NCBI GenBank assembly: GCA_021647585.1 | Contig: JAKIUK010000036.1 | Coordinates: forward strand, 1-39,952 | Origin: Methylococcaceae bacterium | GTDB taxonomy: Bacteria > Pseudomonadota > Gammaproteobacteria > Methylococcales > Methylomonadaceae | Length of the DNA stretch: 39,952 bases | Direction: 5' to 3' | Shown: positions 1 through 7,929 of the stretch, one piece after another | Position numbering within the stretch: position 1 is the first letter of the stretch | Layout of the letters: each line of letters begins with the position of its first letter | Position numbers and translations under genes: made by a program | The notes under the pieces: model-generated | The model's input: only the letters and a program-made list of their open reading frames with translations | What the model was told of the DNA's origin: nothing | The model's database searches: none

Positions 1-67
1 TCCTGCATTCTGTTAGCAGGAATCTATTTTTTGCATGAATAGATCCCCGATAAAATACCTCGGGGAT
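1..67. other. Two short hairpins at the left edge
   Basis: Two inverted repeats are visible. TCCTGC (1-6) pairs with GCAGGA (16-21) and is followed a few bases later by a T run. ATCCCCGA (43-50) pairs with TCGGGGAT (60-67), an 8 bp stem with a 9-base loop. No open reading frame covers them. They probably belong to the 3' untranslated end of a plus-strand gene outside the window. I do not recognise a known RNA family. Confidence 0.4.
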
Positions 68-68
68 G

Positions 69-95
69 ACGGTGTGTAAGGTGTCACCGTTTTTC
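69..95 (+). terminator. Rho-independent terminator for a gene left of the window
   Basis: ACGGTG (69-74) pairs with CACCGT (85-90) across a 10-base loop and is followed directly by TTTTT (90-94). The T run follows the stem only on the plus strand, so it would end a transcript entering from the left. It would not serve the minus-strand subtilase gene that ends at 164. Confidence 0.55.
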
Positions 96-163
96 TCATC
101 TATAAGGCGGAGACTCATGGGTAATCAAGTAAAACTAAGTTGTATTTGCCAAATTAGTTGATT

Positions 164-1465
164 TTAAATATTTTTAGGACACCTTTGCTGATCGCATAAT
201 TCTAAGATAGCTATGTTGGCATTAATTCCATAACTCAGTTCTTTGTTTGTTGCACTACATGAAGCTAACACTGAATTTTGTAAGATTTGTTTAGTTTCGA
301 CTAATGTCATTTCGGGCTTGAGTTCTAATAGCAGTGCTACAATACCTGAAACTTGAGCTGCAGCGAGAGAGCTTCCAGAGATGAAGTCGTAAGTTCCACG
401 GGGTATAGTTGTGAGAACGTTTTCTCCCTGTGCAATGATTGATTGATTTTTTGTGGTTTTGTTAGTGAATGAGATTTTCATGCTCTGAACCGAAATTACA
501 TTTTTTAATGATGCAGGAAATCTATTCGAATCATTTTTGGAACTCGAGTCAGCGGCAACAACAACCATTCCTTTTTTTATCGCTTTATTCAGCAATATTT
601 CTAATAATGGATCTTGAGGTCCTATCAGGCTCATGTTCAAAATTTTAGCGTCTAATTTTATTGCGGTATTAACAGCCAATGCCAGAGTGAAACTATTGCA
701 AGTTGCTTCAAAAGCATTAGCGGAACTTGGCCAACAGGCCTTTAAAGCAATCAGTCTGGCATTGGGTGCAACCCCGATAATTCCCTTTTCATTATTAGAG
801 TGAGCGATCAAGATACCTGCGACGGCTGTACCATGCATGTCTGTCGAAAAGCTTGGAGAAATTCCGTGTACAAAATTTTGATTAAATTCAATTTGGCCTT
901 TGAGATCGGGATGGTTCATATCAACACCGGTATCAATCATGGCTATCTTAATATTTTTTCCTGTCGTCATTTTATGAGCTTGGTCAATTTGCATATCATG
1001 CATATTTGACTGGAGCTTATAATAAGGATCGTTATATTGATGAGTTTTAGTTTTGAATAGATGCATTCTTTGAACGATTTCCACGCGTTTGTCTTGTGCT
1101 AATTGCGCGATTGTTTTTTCTACTGATTTGTTAGCAGGGATACGATAGACAACACAATGAATATCAACTTCTGTCATAGGCCATTCTGTGAGTTTTTTTA
1201 AGCCATACTCAGTCTCAATCTGAGTGGTAATTCGCTTGCTCCATGTGGAGCTATTATAATTGCCTCCGCGTCGGTGATATGATGAAGATACATTTTGAAT
1301 TCTATTTATATGTCGATCTTCAAAGCCAACAAGCAAAATGTGGTCAGTTTCTTGAGGATTAAACAAACTGGCGAATTCAGTATTTTTGACAGTCATTTCT
1401 TCACTTTGTGAAGGTGTAGAAGTGAGTGTTAGCAAGATTAAAAAAAGTAAATTATAATGTTTCAT
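164..1465 (-). CDS. Secreted S8 family (subtilisin-like) serine peptidase
   Basis: This 433-residue protein has an N-terminal signal peptide (about residues 1-21), an inhibitor-I9/propeptide-like region (about 41-135) and a subtilase domain (about 165-425). The triad is visible: Asp178 in IDTGVD, His211 in DMHGTAVAG and Ser366 in SGSSLAAAQ. Two motifs are unusual. The nucleophile motif is GSSLAAA rather than GTSMAAP. The stretch that normally reads AAGN, which supplies the oxyanion-hole Asn, reads AADS (304-307). The gene starts 8 bp after the anti-sigma gene, with AGGG upstream of the ATG, so it is the last gene of a sigma/anti-sigma/protease operon. The context suggests either that the peptidase is an output of the sigma factor or that it acts on the signalling proteins. 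The family call is firm; activity and substrate are not. Confidence 0.9.
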   Translation of the reverse strand: MKHYNLLFLILLTLTSTPSQSEEMTVKNTEFASLFNPQETDHILLVGFEDRHINRIQNVSSSYHRRGGNYNSSTWSKRITTQIETEYGLKKLTEWPMTEVDIHCVVYRIPANKSVEKTIAQLAQDKRVEIVQRMHLFKTKTHQYNDPYYKLQSNMHDMQIDQAHKMTTGKNIKIAMIDTGVDMNHPDLKGQIEFNQNFVHGISPSFSTDMHGTAVAGILIAHSNNEKGIIGVAPNARLIALKACWPSSANAFEATCNSFTLALAVNTAIKLDAKILNMSLIGPQDPLLEILLNKAIKKGMVVVAADSSSKNDSNRFPASLKNVISVQSMKISFTNKTTKNQSIIAQGENVLTTIPRGTYDFISGSSLAAAQVSGIVALLLELKPEMTLVETKQILQNSVLASCSATNKELSYGINANIAILELCDQQRCPKNI

Positions 1466-1473
1466 TTTGTCCG

Positions 1474-2199
1474 CTACCCTGAATTTTGATTATTTGTTGA
1501 TGGCGATGCAAATGCTGGCTCAGCGAAAATTATTTGTTTTTTATCTCTGAGTAAAGAGATCGTCTTTATTAAATTTTTTGAGGTGATTTCTCCTTTTCCT
1601 ATACGTACTTTATACACACCTTGTGCTGTTGGTCCTGCAACAATTTGACCTTGAACTGAATTAACTATCTGCAGTATTTCATTCTGTGTGATCTCATTTG
1701 AAAAAACCAGTCGGATTTCATTTTGCTTATGCGTAATATGTTTTGAACTGGATAAGGTATGAAATATATTCGTTGAATTTTGCTTTTCAGCAAAAAAAGT
1801 AGGTGAAATTAAGGAAAAAGTGAGCAATAAAAAACTTGCCATTACAAGTGGGGGATACAATGAATCAAAGCTCTTTGTGTTTAAACGGGAAAACCAGAGA
1901 CGAAAACATAACAAAGTTTCGGCTATGGTTTTTACCTTTAATGGCGCTTCATTTTTGTCTATGCGATTTTTCAACTTCAAAAAAGAGGCATGTGCAACGG
2001 GGGCAAACAAATCTTCCTGGTTGATCGATAGCGACAGTTTTTGTAGGTTTGATGATTCAATTTTGCAAAGCAAACAGCTTTTTAAATGTGTTTCCACTAA
2101 ATGAGTCTCATCGCTACGTAGTGTTTTGTTAACATACCAAGGGAGTAACAGGGAGACTTTTTTATGTTCAGAAGAATGGTTTTGTTGAGCAGTGTTCAT
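1474..2199 (-). CDS. Zinc-finger (zf-HC2-like) anti-sigma factor with propeptide-like C-terminal domain
   Basis: This 241-residue protein is probably an inner-membrane anti-sigma factor. The N-terminus has the zinc-binding signature His38-x3-Cys42-x2-Cys45. A hydrophobic segment at about 117-135 should span the membrane once. The C-terminal part (about 160-230) would then lie in the periplasm. It reads like the propeptide-type domain found before subtilases, with motifs such as LVFSNEITQNEI, GPTAQGVYKVRIG and a final FAEPAF. A good ribosome site (AGGAGA) precedes the ATG. The start overlaps the sigma-factor stop by 4 bp (ATGA), so the two are translationally coupled. Inference: the outer domain may bind the neighbouring subtilase or its propeptide and so link the protease to sigma-factor release. 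Confidence 0.8.
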   Translation of the reverse strand: MNTAQQNHSSEHKKVSLLLPWYVNKTLRSDETHLVETHLKSCLLCKIESSNLQKLSLSINQEDLFAPVAHASFLKLKNRIDKNEAPLKVKTIAETLLCFRLWFSRLNTKSFDSLYPPLVMASFLLLTFSLISPTFFAEKQNSTNIFHTLSSSKHITHKQNEIRLVFSNEITQNEILQIVNSVQGQIVAGPTAQGVYKVRIGKGEITSKNLIKTISLLRDKKQIIFAEPAFASPSTNNQNSG

Positions 2200-2759
2200 T
2201 GTTTTTCTCCTGATAAGAAATCATGATTATCAAGTTTTGTAAGGATTGAAGCCAGTTTTTTACGGGCATGATACATTCGGGTTTTTACGGTATTTTCGGG
2301 GCAGTCCATTAATTGAGCAATTTCATCATAGTGCAAGCCGTGATAGTAAGTTAATTCAATAACAGTGCGCTGATCTGGTGATAGAACATAAAATGCATTT
2401 TCCAACGTATTTCTTAATTCCAGTTGTTTTAATTCAGGGTTATTTCGACCAAACTGGGTATTTTCACTATCCATTAAATCCAGTGATTCTGCCTGGTCAA
2501 ACCTGGATTGTTGCATTGATTTTCTCGCTTTATTGTAAGCAATGCCAAAAATCCAGGTTGAAGGCTGACACTTTTGATTATACGTCTTCGCCTTTTGCCA
2601 TACGACATACATCACTTCGTTTATGACGTCTTCTATGCGATCTGCACGACCGGTCGTGCGACTTATGAATCTGAGTAACCGGCTATAATAATTATGGTAA
2701 AGTTGTTCCAAAGCATTTTCGTCTCCATTAGCAATACGTTCAATCAATGCTTTTTCCAT
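2196..2759 (-). CDS. ECF-type RNA polymerase sigma factor
   Basis: The protein shows sigma-70 region 2 (ALEQLYHNYYSRLLRF through PSTWIFGIAYNKARK) and region 4 (SPDQRTVIELTYYHG, then CPENTVKTRMYHARKKL, the helix-turn-helix), with no region 1 or 3, as in ECF factors. I chose the ATG at 2759, which gives MEKALIERIANGDENAL, the usual ECF beginning, and 187 residues. The frame stays open upstream to ATGs at 2819 and 2852 and a TTG at 2891; none has a clear ribosome site, so the start is uncertain. The gene is first in the operon with the anti-sigma factor (4 bp overlap) and the subtilase. A perfect 16-bp palindrome lies inside it at 2644-2659. Confidence 0.88.
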   Translation of the reverse strand: MEKALIERIANGDENALEQLYHNYYSRLLRFISRTTGRADRIEDVINEVMYVVWQKAKTYNQKCQPSTWIFGIAYNKARKSMQQSRFDQAESLDLMDSENTQFGRNNPELKQLELRNTLENAFYVLSPDQRTVIELTYYHGLHYDEIAQLMDCPENTVKTRMYHARKKLASILTKLDNHDFLSGEKQ

Positions 2760-2999
2760 GTTACGTTGACTGTCAGTATTTTTATTAATTTCCAAATTGT
2801 AGCCTTGTTTAGTATTCATGGGCAAAGATGATATTTGTAATAAAAAAATCATGTTATTACGTGTATCACCCAAACGGGCATTAAAGTTCAATAAATAATT
2901 TATTTTTTAAATATTCTCTAATACTCGGTATGCCAAAAATTAAAACGGGAGTAAAGGTATGTTTTTCACATCAGCAACTCATTGGATCGTTGTGAGGTA

Positions 3000-3731
3000 T
3001 TAAAATCCTAAAAAAATAGAAAAAACAAAATAAGAATCTATAATTTCAGGGTCATATGACCATTGCGTTTCAATTTCATCCGTCACTTCTACAGAATCCA
3101 AATAACGTAAATCAAATGCTACAAATTTAGTGTAGTAGGTTAAGCCTACATTCCAGTACAAAATATCGTATTCCAGTATCTTTTGTACCTGGCTATAACC
3201 AATACCTGTAGAAAACTCAAAGCTGTCGGTAATTGGATACCGGCCTGTTAGTTCGTAGTCTCCAGAAGCATGCCCTTGATTATAGTAATCTTCAGAAAAG
3301 GACGCTCTGGCAGTGAAAATATCATTGTAATGAAGCAATAGATAGAATTCATTGTAATCTGGCCGATGGCCAAAAATATCGCCATCATAAAAATAGCGTG
3401 TCCATTGTGCATCAAACCGCCAGTCATCCGAAAGTTTAAAAGTCCACCCCAGGTAAGGGGTCATTTCAACCTTGGAGGGATCATCGAAATCATCATCGTC
3501 AAAGTCGACATTTGAAACGGTAATTCCTAAATATCCACCTGTGACATGCTCGTAATCAAGATTTGCTTGCAAGGCAAAATTCTCACTAGTTTTGGAATAT
3601 CCTCGCCAGATGTAGTCAGTTTTTGCTGTTAGTGTTGCGTGGAATTCTGCGTATGTATGAGATGAATAGAAAAAAAACAAGAAATAAAATAGGGATGATT
3701 TTTGTTGGATTATTTTCCTTTTTGATTTCAT
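3000..3731 (-). CDS. TorF family putative porin (Gcw_chp type)
   Basis: This 243-residue protein has a signal peptide ending near TYA (about residue 28) and then a small outer-membrane beta-barrel pattern. The hallmark stretch LTAKTDYIWRGYSKT is present, followed by alternating aromatic strands, an acidic DDDDFDD loop and a C-terminal phenylalanine (FSIFLGF), as expected for outer-membrane assembly. This matches the TorF/Gcw_chp family of proteobacterial porin-like proteins of unknown substrate. It lies 240 bp upstream of the chosen sigma-factor start on the same strand (108 bp from the longest frame), so read-through or co-regulation is possible. No clear Shine-Dalgarno sequence is seen before the ATG. 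Confidence 0.8.
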   Translation of the reverse strand: MKSKRKIIQQKSSLFYFLFFFYSSHTYAEFHATLTAKTDYIWRGYSKTSENFALQANLDYEHVTGGYLGITVSNVDFDDDDFDDPSKVEMTPYLGWTFKLSDDWRFDAQWTRYFYDGDIFGHRPDYNEFYLLLHYNDIFTARASFSEDYYNQGHASGDYELTGRYPITDSFEFSTGIGYSQVQKILEYDILYWNVGLTYYTKFVAFDLRYLDSVEVTDEIETQWSYDPEIIDSYFVFSIFLGF

Positions 3732-4065
3732 GTTATTTACAAAGTGATTTCTATAATTAACTCAGATTGATATTTTAGATGCCCAAAATTTACTGCACTA
3801 ATTCTACTTGAGAATAGTTGAATACAAGTTTTTTTATCAAAAGTTGTTCGAGTCGTCTCACTATAAATGGAACTAAAACAAGGTTAATACCCTAATGTGC
3901 CAACAAAAATTTTTAAATTGTAATAACCGTTGAACCTTTTAGCTTTAGTTTAGGATAAACGGAACATATGAATTTGAATCAAAATTTGAAGGATGTTTGG
4001 GTATTCAACTTTCTCACTTTTTAGCTTTTTGTTCAATTCTAACATATTGACTAAGGAAAATGAAA
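3732..4065. other. Divergent intergenic region between porin and polysaccharide operon
   Basis: This 334-bp AT-rich gap separates the minus-strand porin gene from the first plus-strand glycosyltransferase gene, so it should carry both promoters. I see no convincing sigma-70 or sigma-54 box. TTGAAC (3930-3935) and TAGGAT (3951-3956) are only 15 bp apart, too close to trust. The TAAGGA at 4052-4057 is the likely ribosome site for the ATG at 4066. No small gene or strong hairpin was found. Confidence 0.5.
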
Positions 4066-5352
4066 ATGCAAACAAGAAGCGTTAAAAAGATTGTTGTTTA
4101 TTCCCACGATACATTTGGACTTGGAAATGTTCGACGTATGTTGGCTATAACTGAACATCTGCTGGAAAATATTCCTGATTTGTCAATTCTATTAATTTCG
4201 GGTTCTCCGATGATTCATAGTTTTCGCTTACCCGAACAACGATTTGATTATTTGAAACTTCCTTGTATTGGGAGAACATTAAGTGGTAATTACATTTCTA
4301 AAAAACTAGGTACCAATTTTGATGAACTGGTTGCATTACGTTCCCAGATTATTCAGGCAGCAGTTTCTAATTTTTCGCCTGACGTCATGATTGTTGATAA
4401 AAAACCCAGAGGCATTGCTGATGAATTAACGTCCACATTGGAGCTTATTCATAACAGTATGCCGGCAACAAATGTTATTTTGCTGCTTAGGGATATTCTG
4501 GATGATCCACAGGTTACTCGGCAAATCTGGTTGAAAAATCACTATTTTCAATGTATCGAACGTTATTATCATTCCATTCTAGTCATGGGCTCTCAGGTGG
4601 TTTTTGATGTCTGTCAGGAATATAGCTTCCCTAAAAAAATTGCAAAAAAAGTCATTTTTTGTGGCTATATTAATCGCAATCAACTTGCTGTTAATGCAAA
4701 AACACCATTACAGTTTTCAGATCTTAATAAAATAAAAATTTTGATAACCGTAGGAGGTGGTGAAGATGGTTTGACTCCAGTAAAACATTACCTGAATGGT
4801 TTAAAGCAATATGTTCAAAATACAGCACTTTCATCACTAATTGTTACCGGGCCGGAAATGTCTCATCAACACAAGGAGGAGATTCAAAATAATGCCAGGT
4901 TTTTGAATGATATCCGGATTGTGGACTTTATTCCAGACCTTGCGGCCCATATGCAAGCAGCCGACTTGATAGTATCCATGGCTGGATATAACACCATCGT
5001 GGAAATGCTGGCAATGAATAAACCGGTCATTGTTATTCCCCGTGTTAAACCGGTTAAGGAACAATTAATTCGTGCTGAACATATGGATAAGTTGGGTTTA
5101 CTTAAATGTATTCACCCCGATGAGTTATCCCCTGAGTATCTAATGAACGAAGTGACAGCTCAGCTAGGTAAACAAAAAAGTACTTTAAAGGCTATTGATA
5201 TCATTGATTTTGGCGGCTTGAATACTGTAACCGAAACTATTTCATCAATGCTTGCTAGTGATAAGGAAAAATGTTGTCGCGAAAACCTTACCCATAAAGT
5301 ATTTAACTTAAATGAATTATCTGTGGAGGCAGGATGCTCGGTTTTCTCGTAA
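4066..5352 (+). CDS. MurG-like (COG4671-type) glycosyltransferase
   Basis: This is a GT-B fold glycosyltransferase of the predicted-glycosyltransferase group related to MurG. The N-terminal half begins with the nucleotide-fold motif VVYSHDTFGLGNVRRMLAI. The C-terminal GT28-like half carries ILITVGGGEDG and then AADLIVSMAGYNTIVEMLA and KPVIVIPR, the donor-binding region. It has no signal peptide or membrane segment, so it should act at the inner face of the inner membrane. The ATG at 4066 is preferred over the one at 4060 because TAAGGA (4052-4057) is then 8 bases away rather than 2. It opens the polysaccharide operon and overlaps the next gene by 19 bp. Donor and acceptor sugars cannot be told from the sequence. 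Confidence 0.8.
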   Translation: MQTRSVKKIVVYSHDTFGLGNVRRMLAITEHLLENIPDLSILLISGSPMIHSFRLPEQRFDYLKLPCIGRTLSGNYISKKLGTNFDELVALRSQIIQAAVSNFSPDVMIVDKKPRGIADELTSTLELIHNSMPATNVILLLRDILDDPQVTRQIWLKNHYFQCIERYYHSILVMGSQVVFDVCQEYSFPKKIAKKVIFCGYINRNQLAVNAKTPLQFSDLNKIKILITVGGGEDGLTPVKHYLNGLKQYVQNTALSSLIVTGPEMSHQHKEEIQNNARFLNDIRIVDFIPDLAAHMQAADLIVSMAGYNTIVEMLAMNKPVIVIPRVKPVKEQLIRAEHMDKLGLLKCIHPDELSPEYLMNEVTAQLGKQKSTLKAIDIIDFGGLNTVTETISSMLASDKEKCCRENLTHKVFNLNELSVEAGCSVFS

Positions 5353-6590
5353 AAACGTACCCAAAAATATCCGAAACATTTGTACTTCAAGAAATTTTAG
5401 AATTACAGAAAGAAGCGTTCGGAATGAATATTTTTTCTATGCAACGGCCGACAGATGAAAAATTTCATAAAGCATTTAATTTAGTGACGGCTGAAGTGAA
5501 CTATTTGTCATCCGATGATTGGCAGCGCAGAACCATTGTTAATATGCATATCAAGTTTATTTCTAGCAGACCTTGGTGTTATTTACAAACCCTGATTTTT
5601 ATTTTCACTCGATCAGAAGGTGGTAAGTTTAGTCAATTTCTACAGGCAGTCTATTTCAGCGGGTTAGTACAAGAAAAAGGGATAAAACATATTCATGCGC
5701 ATTTTGCTAGCGAACCGTCCGGTCTGGCGGAACTGGTCAGTCGCTTATGCGGAATTAGTTACAGTATCTCAGCGCATGCTAAAGATATATACCTACAAGA
5801 TAAAGCAAGTTTGGGTAGAAAAATCCGGCATGCTCGCTTTGTCGTAACCTGTACGGATTATAATTGTCGTTATCTGCAATCAATTAATGAATCGAAAACG
5901 CCAGTTTACCGGTTATACCATGGTATCGACAGTGCCAGAGTTACTTCAGAGAATGATCAGCCATTAGCCCAATCCGCTGTGCTGCGTATACTTAGCGTAG
6001 GTCGATTGAGGGAAAAAAAAGGTTTTCCGACATTGCTGGCTGCTTGTCACTTGCTACATCAGTCTGGGTACAAGTTTCAATGCGATATAGTGGGTTACGG
6101 TCCTGACATGGAAAATTTGCAAGCGCTGATTGACGGTTATCATTTAACTGGCTATGTTCGCTTACTAGGGAAATTAACCCATGAAAAATTAGTTGCACTT
6201 TATCGGCTCACGACTATCTTTGCACTCCCCTGTCAGATTGCTGACGATGGTGATCGAGACGGCATACCCAATGTTTTGATGGAAGCGATGACCTTTGCTA
6301 TTCCGGTTGTCTCTACCAATGTTTCCGGTATCCCTGAACTTATTAATAACAACAAGACAGGGCTTGTTATCGAAGCCAAAAATAAGCAGGCATTATTTAA
6401 TGTCTTAAAGCGTTTACTTGATAATCCCGAGCTGTGCAAACAATTGGGCGAAGCTGGAAAACAATACGTAACAACTCAGTTTTCCGTCGACCAGCATATT
6501 GGTCATTTAAAAGAACTACTGACTCATACGTTAGAAGCAAATGGTGCTACTAATTTTCGTGAGTCGGTTACAGGAGAACAACATGGCTGA
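5334..6590 (+). CDS. GT4 family glycosyltransferase
   Basis: This 418-residue GT-B enzyme belongs to the retaining GT4 family. The N-terminal domain starts FLVKTYPKISETFVLQEI, the pattern of colanic-acid and exopolysaccharide glycosyltransferases, and includes HIHAHFASEPSG and ISAHAKDIY. The C-terminal domain has ILSVGRLREKKGFPTLL, then DGIPNVLMEAM and STNVSGIPELI, equivalent to the EX7E nucleotide-sugar site with Asp in the first position. It overlaps the previous gene by 19 bp, with GGAGG at 5325-5329 ahead of the ATG, and overlaps the next gene by 8 bp. Its sequence is clearly related to the following gene, suggesting an old duplication. Substrate unknown. Confidence 0.85.
   Translation: MLGFLVKTYPKISETFVLQEILELQKEAFGMNIFSMQRPTDEKFHKAFNLVTAEVNYLSSDDWQRRTIVNMHIKFISSRPWCYLQTLIFIFTRSEGGKFSQFLQAVYFSGLVQEKGIKHIHAHFASEPSGLAELVSRLCGISYSISAHAKDIYLQDKASLGRKIRHARFVVTCTDYNCRYLQSINESKTPVYRLYHGIDSARVTSENDQPLAQSAVLRILSVGRLREKKGFPTLLAACHLLHQSGYKFQCDIVGYGPDMENLQALIDGYHLTGYVRLLGKLTHEKLVALYRLTTIFALPCQIADDGDRDGIPNVLMEAMTFAIPVVSTNVSGIPELINNNKTGLVIEAKNKQALFNVLKRLLDNPELCKQLGEAGKQYVTTQFSVDQHIGHLKELLTHTLEANGATNFRESVTGEQHG
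6571..6576 (+). promoter_or_regulatory. Ribosome binding site that fixes the start at 6583
   Basis: CAGGAG lies 6 bases before the ATG at 6583. The in-frame ATG at 6541 has no such site, so the longer 462-residue reading is probably not the real product. Confidence 0.7.
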
Positions 6591-7929
6591 TGAGATTGCA
6601 TATATTATTAAGGGGTTTCCGCGTCTATCTGAAACATTTATCAGTAATGAAATATTGCTGCTTGAGCAAGCAGGTACAAAAATCAAACTGTTTTCAGTCA
6701 AGCGTCCAGATGAACCATTGCAGCAAAATACAGTATCCCAGATAAAGGCAGAGATAAACTATTTGCCTCGCGTTTCCTCATTATCCAACACATTTCTTCC
6801 TTTCTGGTTTTTGAGTAATATGCGGTCTTTTGTTCAAGCGCATATACAACTTGCTTGCAGCCAACCGTTCTCATTTCTGCAAACCATGATCCAGGCACTG
6901 GTTATGACGGTCAGCTACCGAAAAGGACCATTTTCCAGACCGAGAAAAATTTTTATTAAAGAATTTATTCAGGCTGTTTATATAGCTAATCAAATCAATC
7001 AATCTGTAAACATTGCTCATATTCATGCACACTTCTGTCATGGAGCGACCACTATTGCTCTGTTTGTCAGCCATTTGACGGGGATTCCTTTCAGTTTTAC
7101 CGCACATGCCAAAGATATTTACCAGAAAAACCAAAATCCTGGTGACTTGTTGATAAAGAAAATCAGAGCGGCTTCGTTTGTAGCTACCTGTACTGGAGCA
7201 AATAAACAATATCTGGATACACTGGGTAAAGCAGATAAAATAAAATTGATATATCACGGTCTTGATATTACTTTCTTTAAAGAATCTAAATCTGTTGTAC
7301 AAAGCCCTACAGAAGCCATTCCGCAAATTTTGTCTATAGGTCGTTTTGTTGAAAAAAAAGGGTTTCATTTCCTCGTGCAAGCCTGTTCATTTCTTAAAAA
7401 AAGAGGACTGCGATTTCATTGCCGGATAATAGGTGAGCTGGGTGATGCTTATCCACAATTACAAAAGACAGTGGAGCTACTTCAGCTAGAAAAACATGTT
7501 ACTTTGGAAAGTCCCAAGGCACATGACGAACTATTGCAAATCTACCAACAAAGTCAGGTTTTCGCCTTACCCTGCCAGGTTGTCAGTGACGGTGACCGGG
7601 ATGGTATTCCCAATGTATTAGTGGAAGCGATGGCCTGTGGTCTTGCCGTGGTCTCGACCAATATATCCGGTATACCGGAATTAATTAAAAATCAACACAA
7701 TGGATTGCTGGTTGCAGAAAAAAACAGTAGAGAATTAGCTGATGCGATTGAACAGTTACTAATAGATAAGGCGCTTGCTGAAAAGCTGGCAGTCAATGCA
7801 CGGGAATCTGTTTTGCAGGATTTTGATTCAGCGCAAACTACACTGCATTTGCAACGATTGTTTGATGATTGTATGTGTTGCAAATCTATCGAGACTATTG
7901 AAAATCAAGGAGAGATTTCAAAGTGTTAA
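6583..7929 (+). CDS. GT4 family glycosyltransferase, paralogue of the preceding gene
   Basis: This 448-residue protein has the same layout as its upstream neighbour: YIIKGFPRLSETFISNEI at the start, HIHAHFCHGATT and FTAHAKDIY in the first domain, ILSIGRFVEKKGFHFL, DGIPNVLVEAMACG and STNISGIPELIKN in the second. The frame is open back to 6541, but CAGGAG (6571-6576) fits the ATG at 6583, which gives MADEIAYIIKGF, the same beginning as its homologue. The stop overlaps the heparinase-like gene by 7 bp. It probably adds a sugar to the same glycan as its paralogue, as a separate step. Confidence 0.85.
   Translation: MADEIAYIIKGFPRLSETFISNEILLLEQAGTKIKLFSVKRPDEPLQQNTVSQIKAEINYLPRVSSLSNTFLPFWFLSNMRSFVQAHIQLACSQPFSFLQTMIQALVMTVSYRKGPFSRPRKIFIKEFIQAVYIANQINQSVNIAHIHAHFCHGATTIALFVSHLTGIPFSFTAHAKDIYQKNQNPGDLLIKKIRAASFVATCTGANKQYLDTLGKADKIKLIYHGLDITFFKESKSVVQSPTEAIPQILSIGRFVEKKGFHFLVQACSFLKKRGLRFHCRIIGELGDAYPQLQKTVELLQLEKHVTLESPKAHDELLQIYQQSQVFALPCQVVSDGDRDGIPNVLVEAMACGLAVVSTNISGIPELIKNQHNGLLVAEKNSRELADAIEQLLIDKALAEKLAVNARESVLQDFDSAQTTLHLQRLFDDCMCCKSIETIENQGEISKC

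Noticed and set aside
6871..7380. 169-codon minus-strand frame
   Set aside because: Antisense to the second GT4 gene, which has clear motifs over the whole span.
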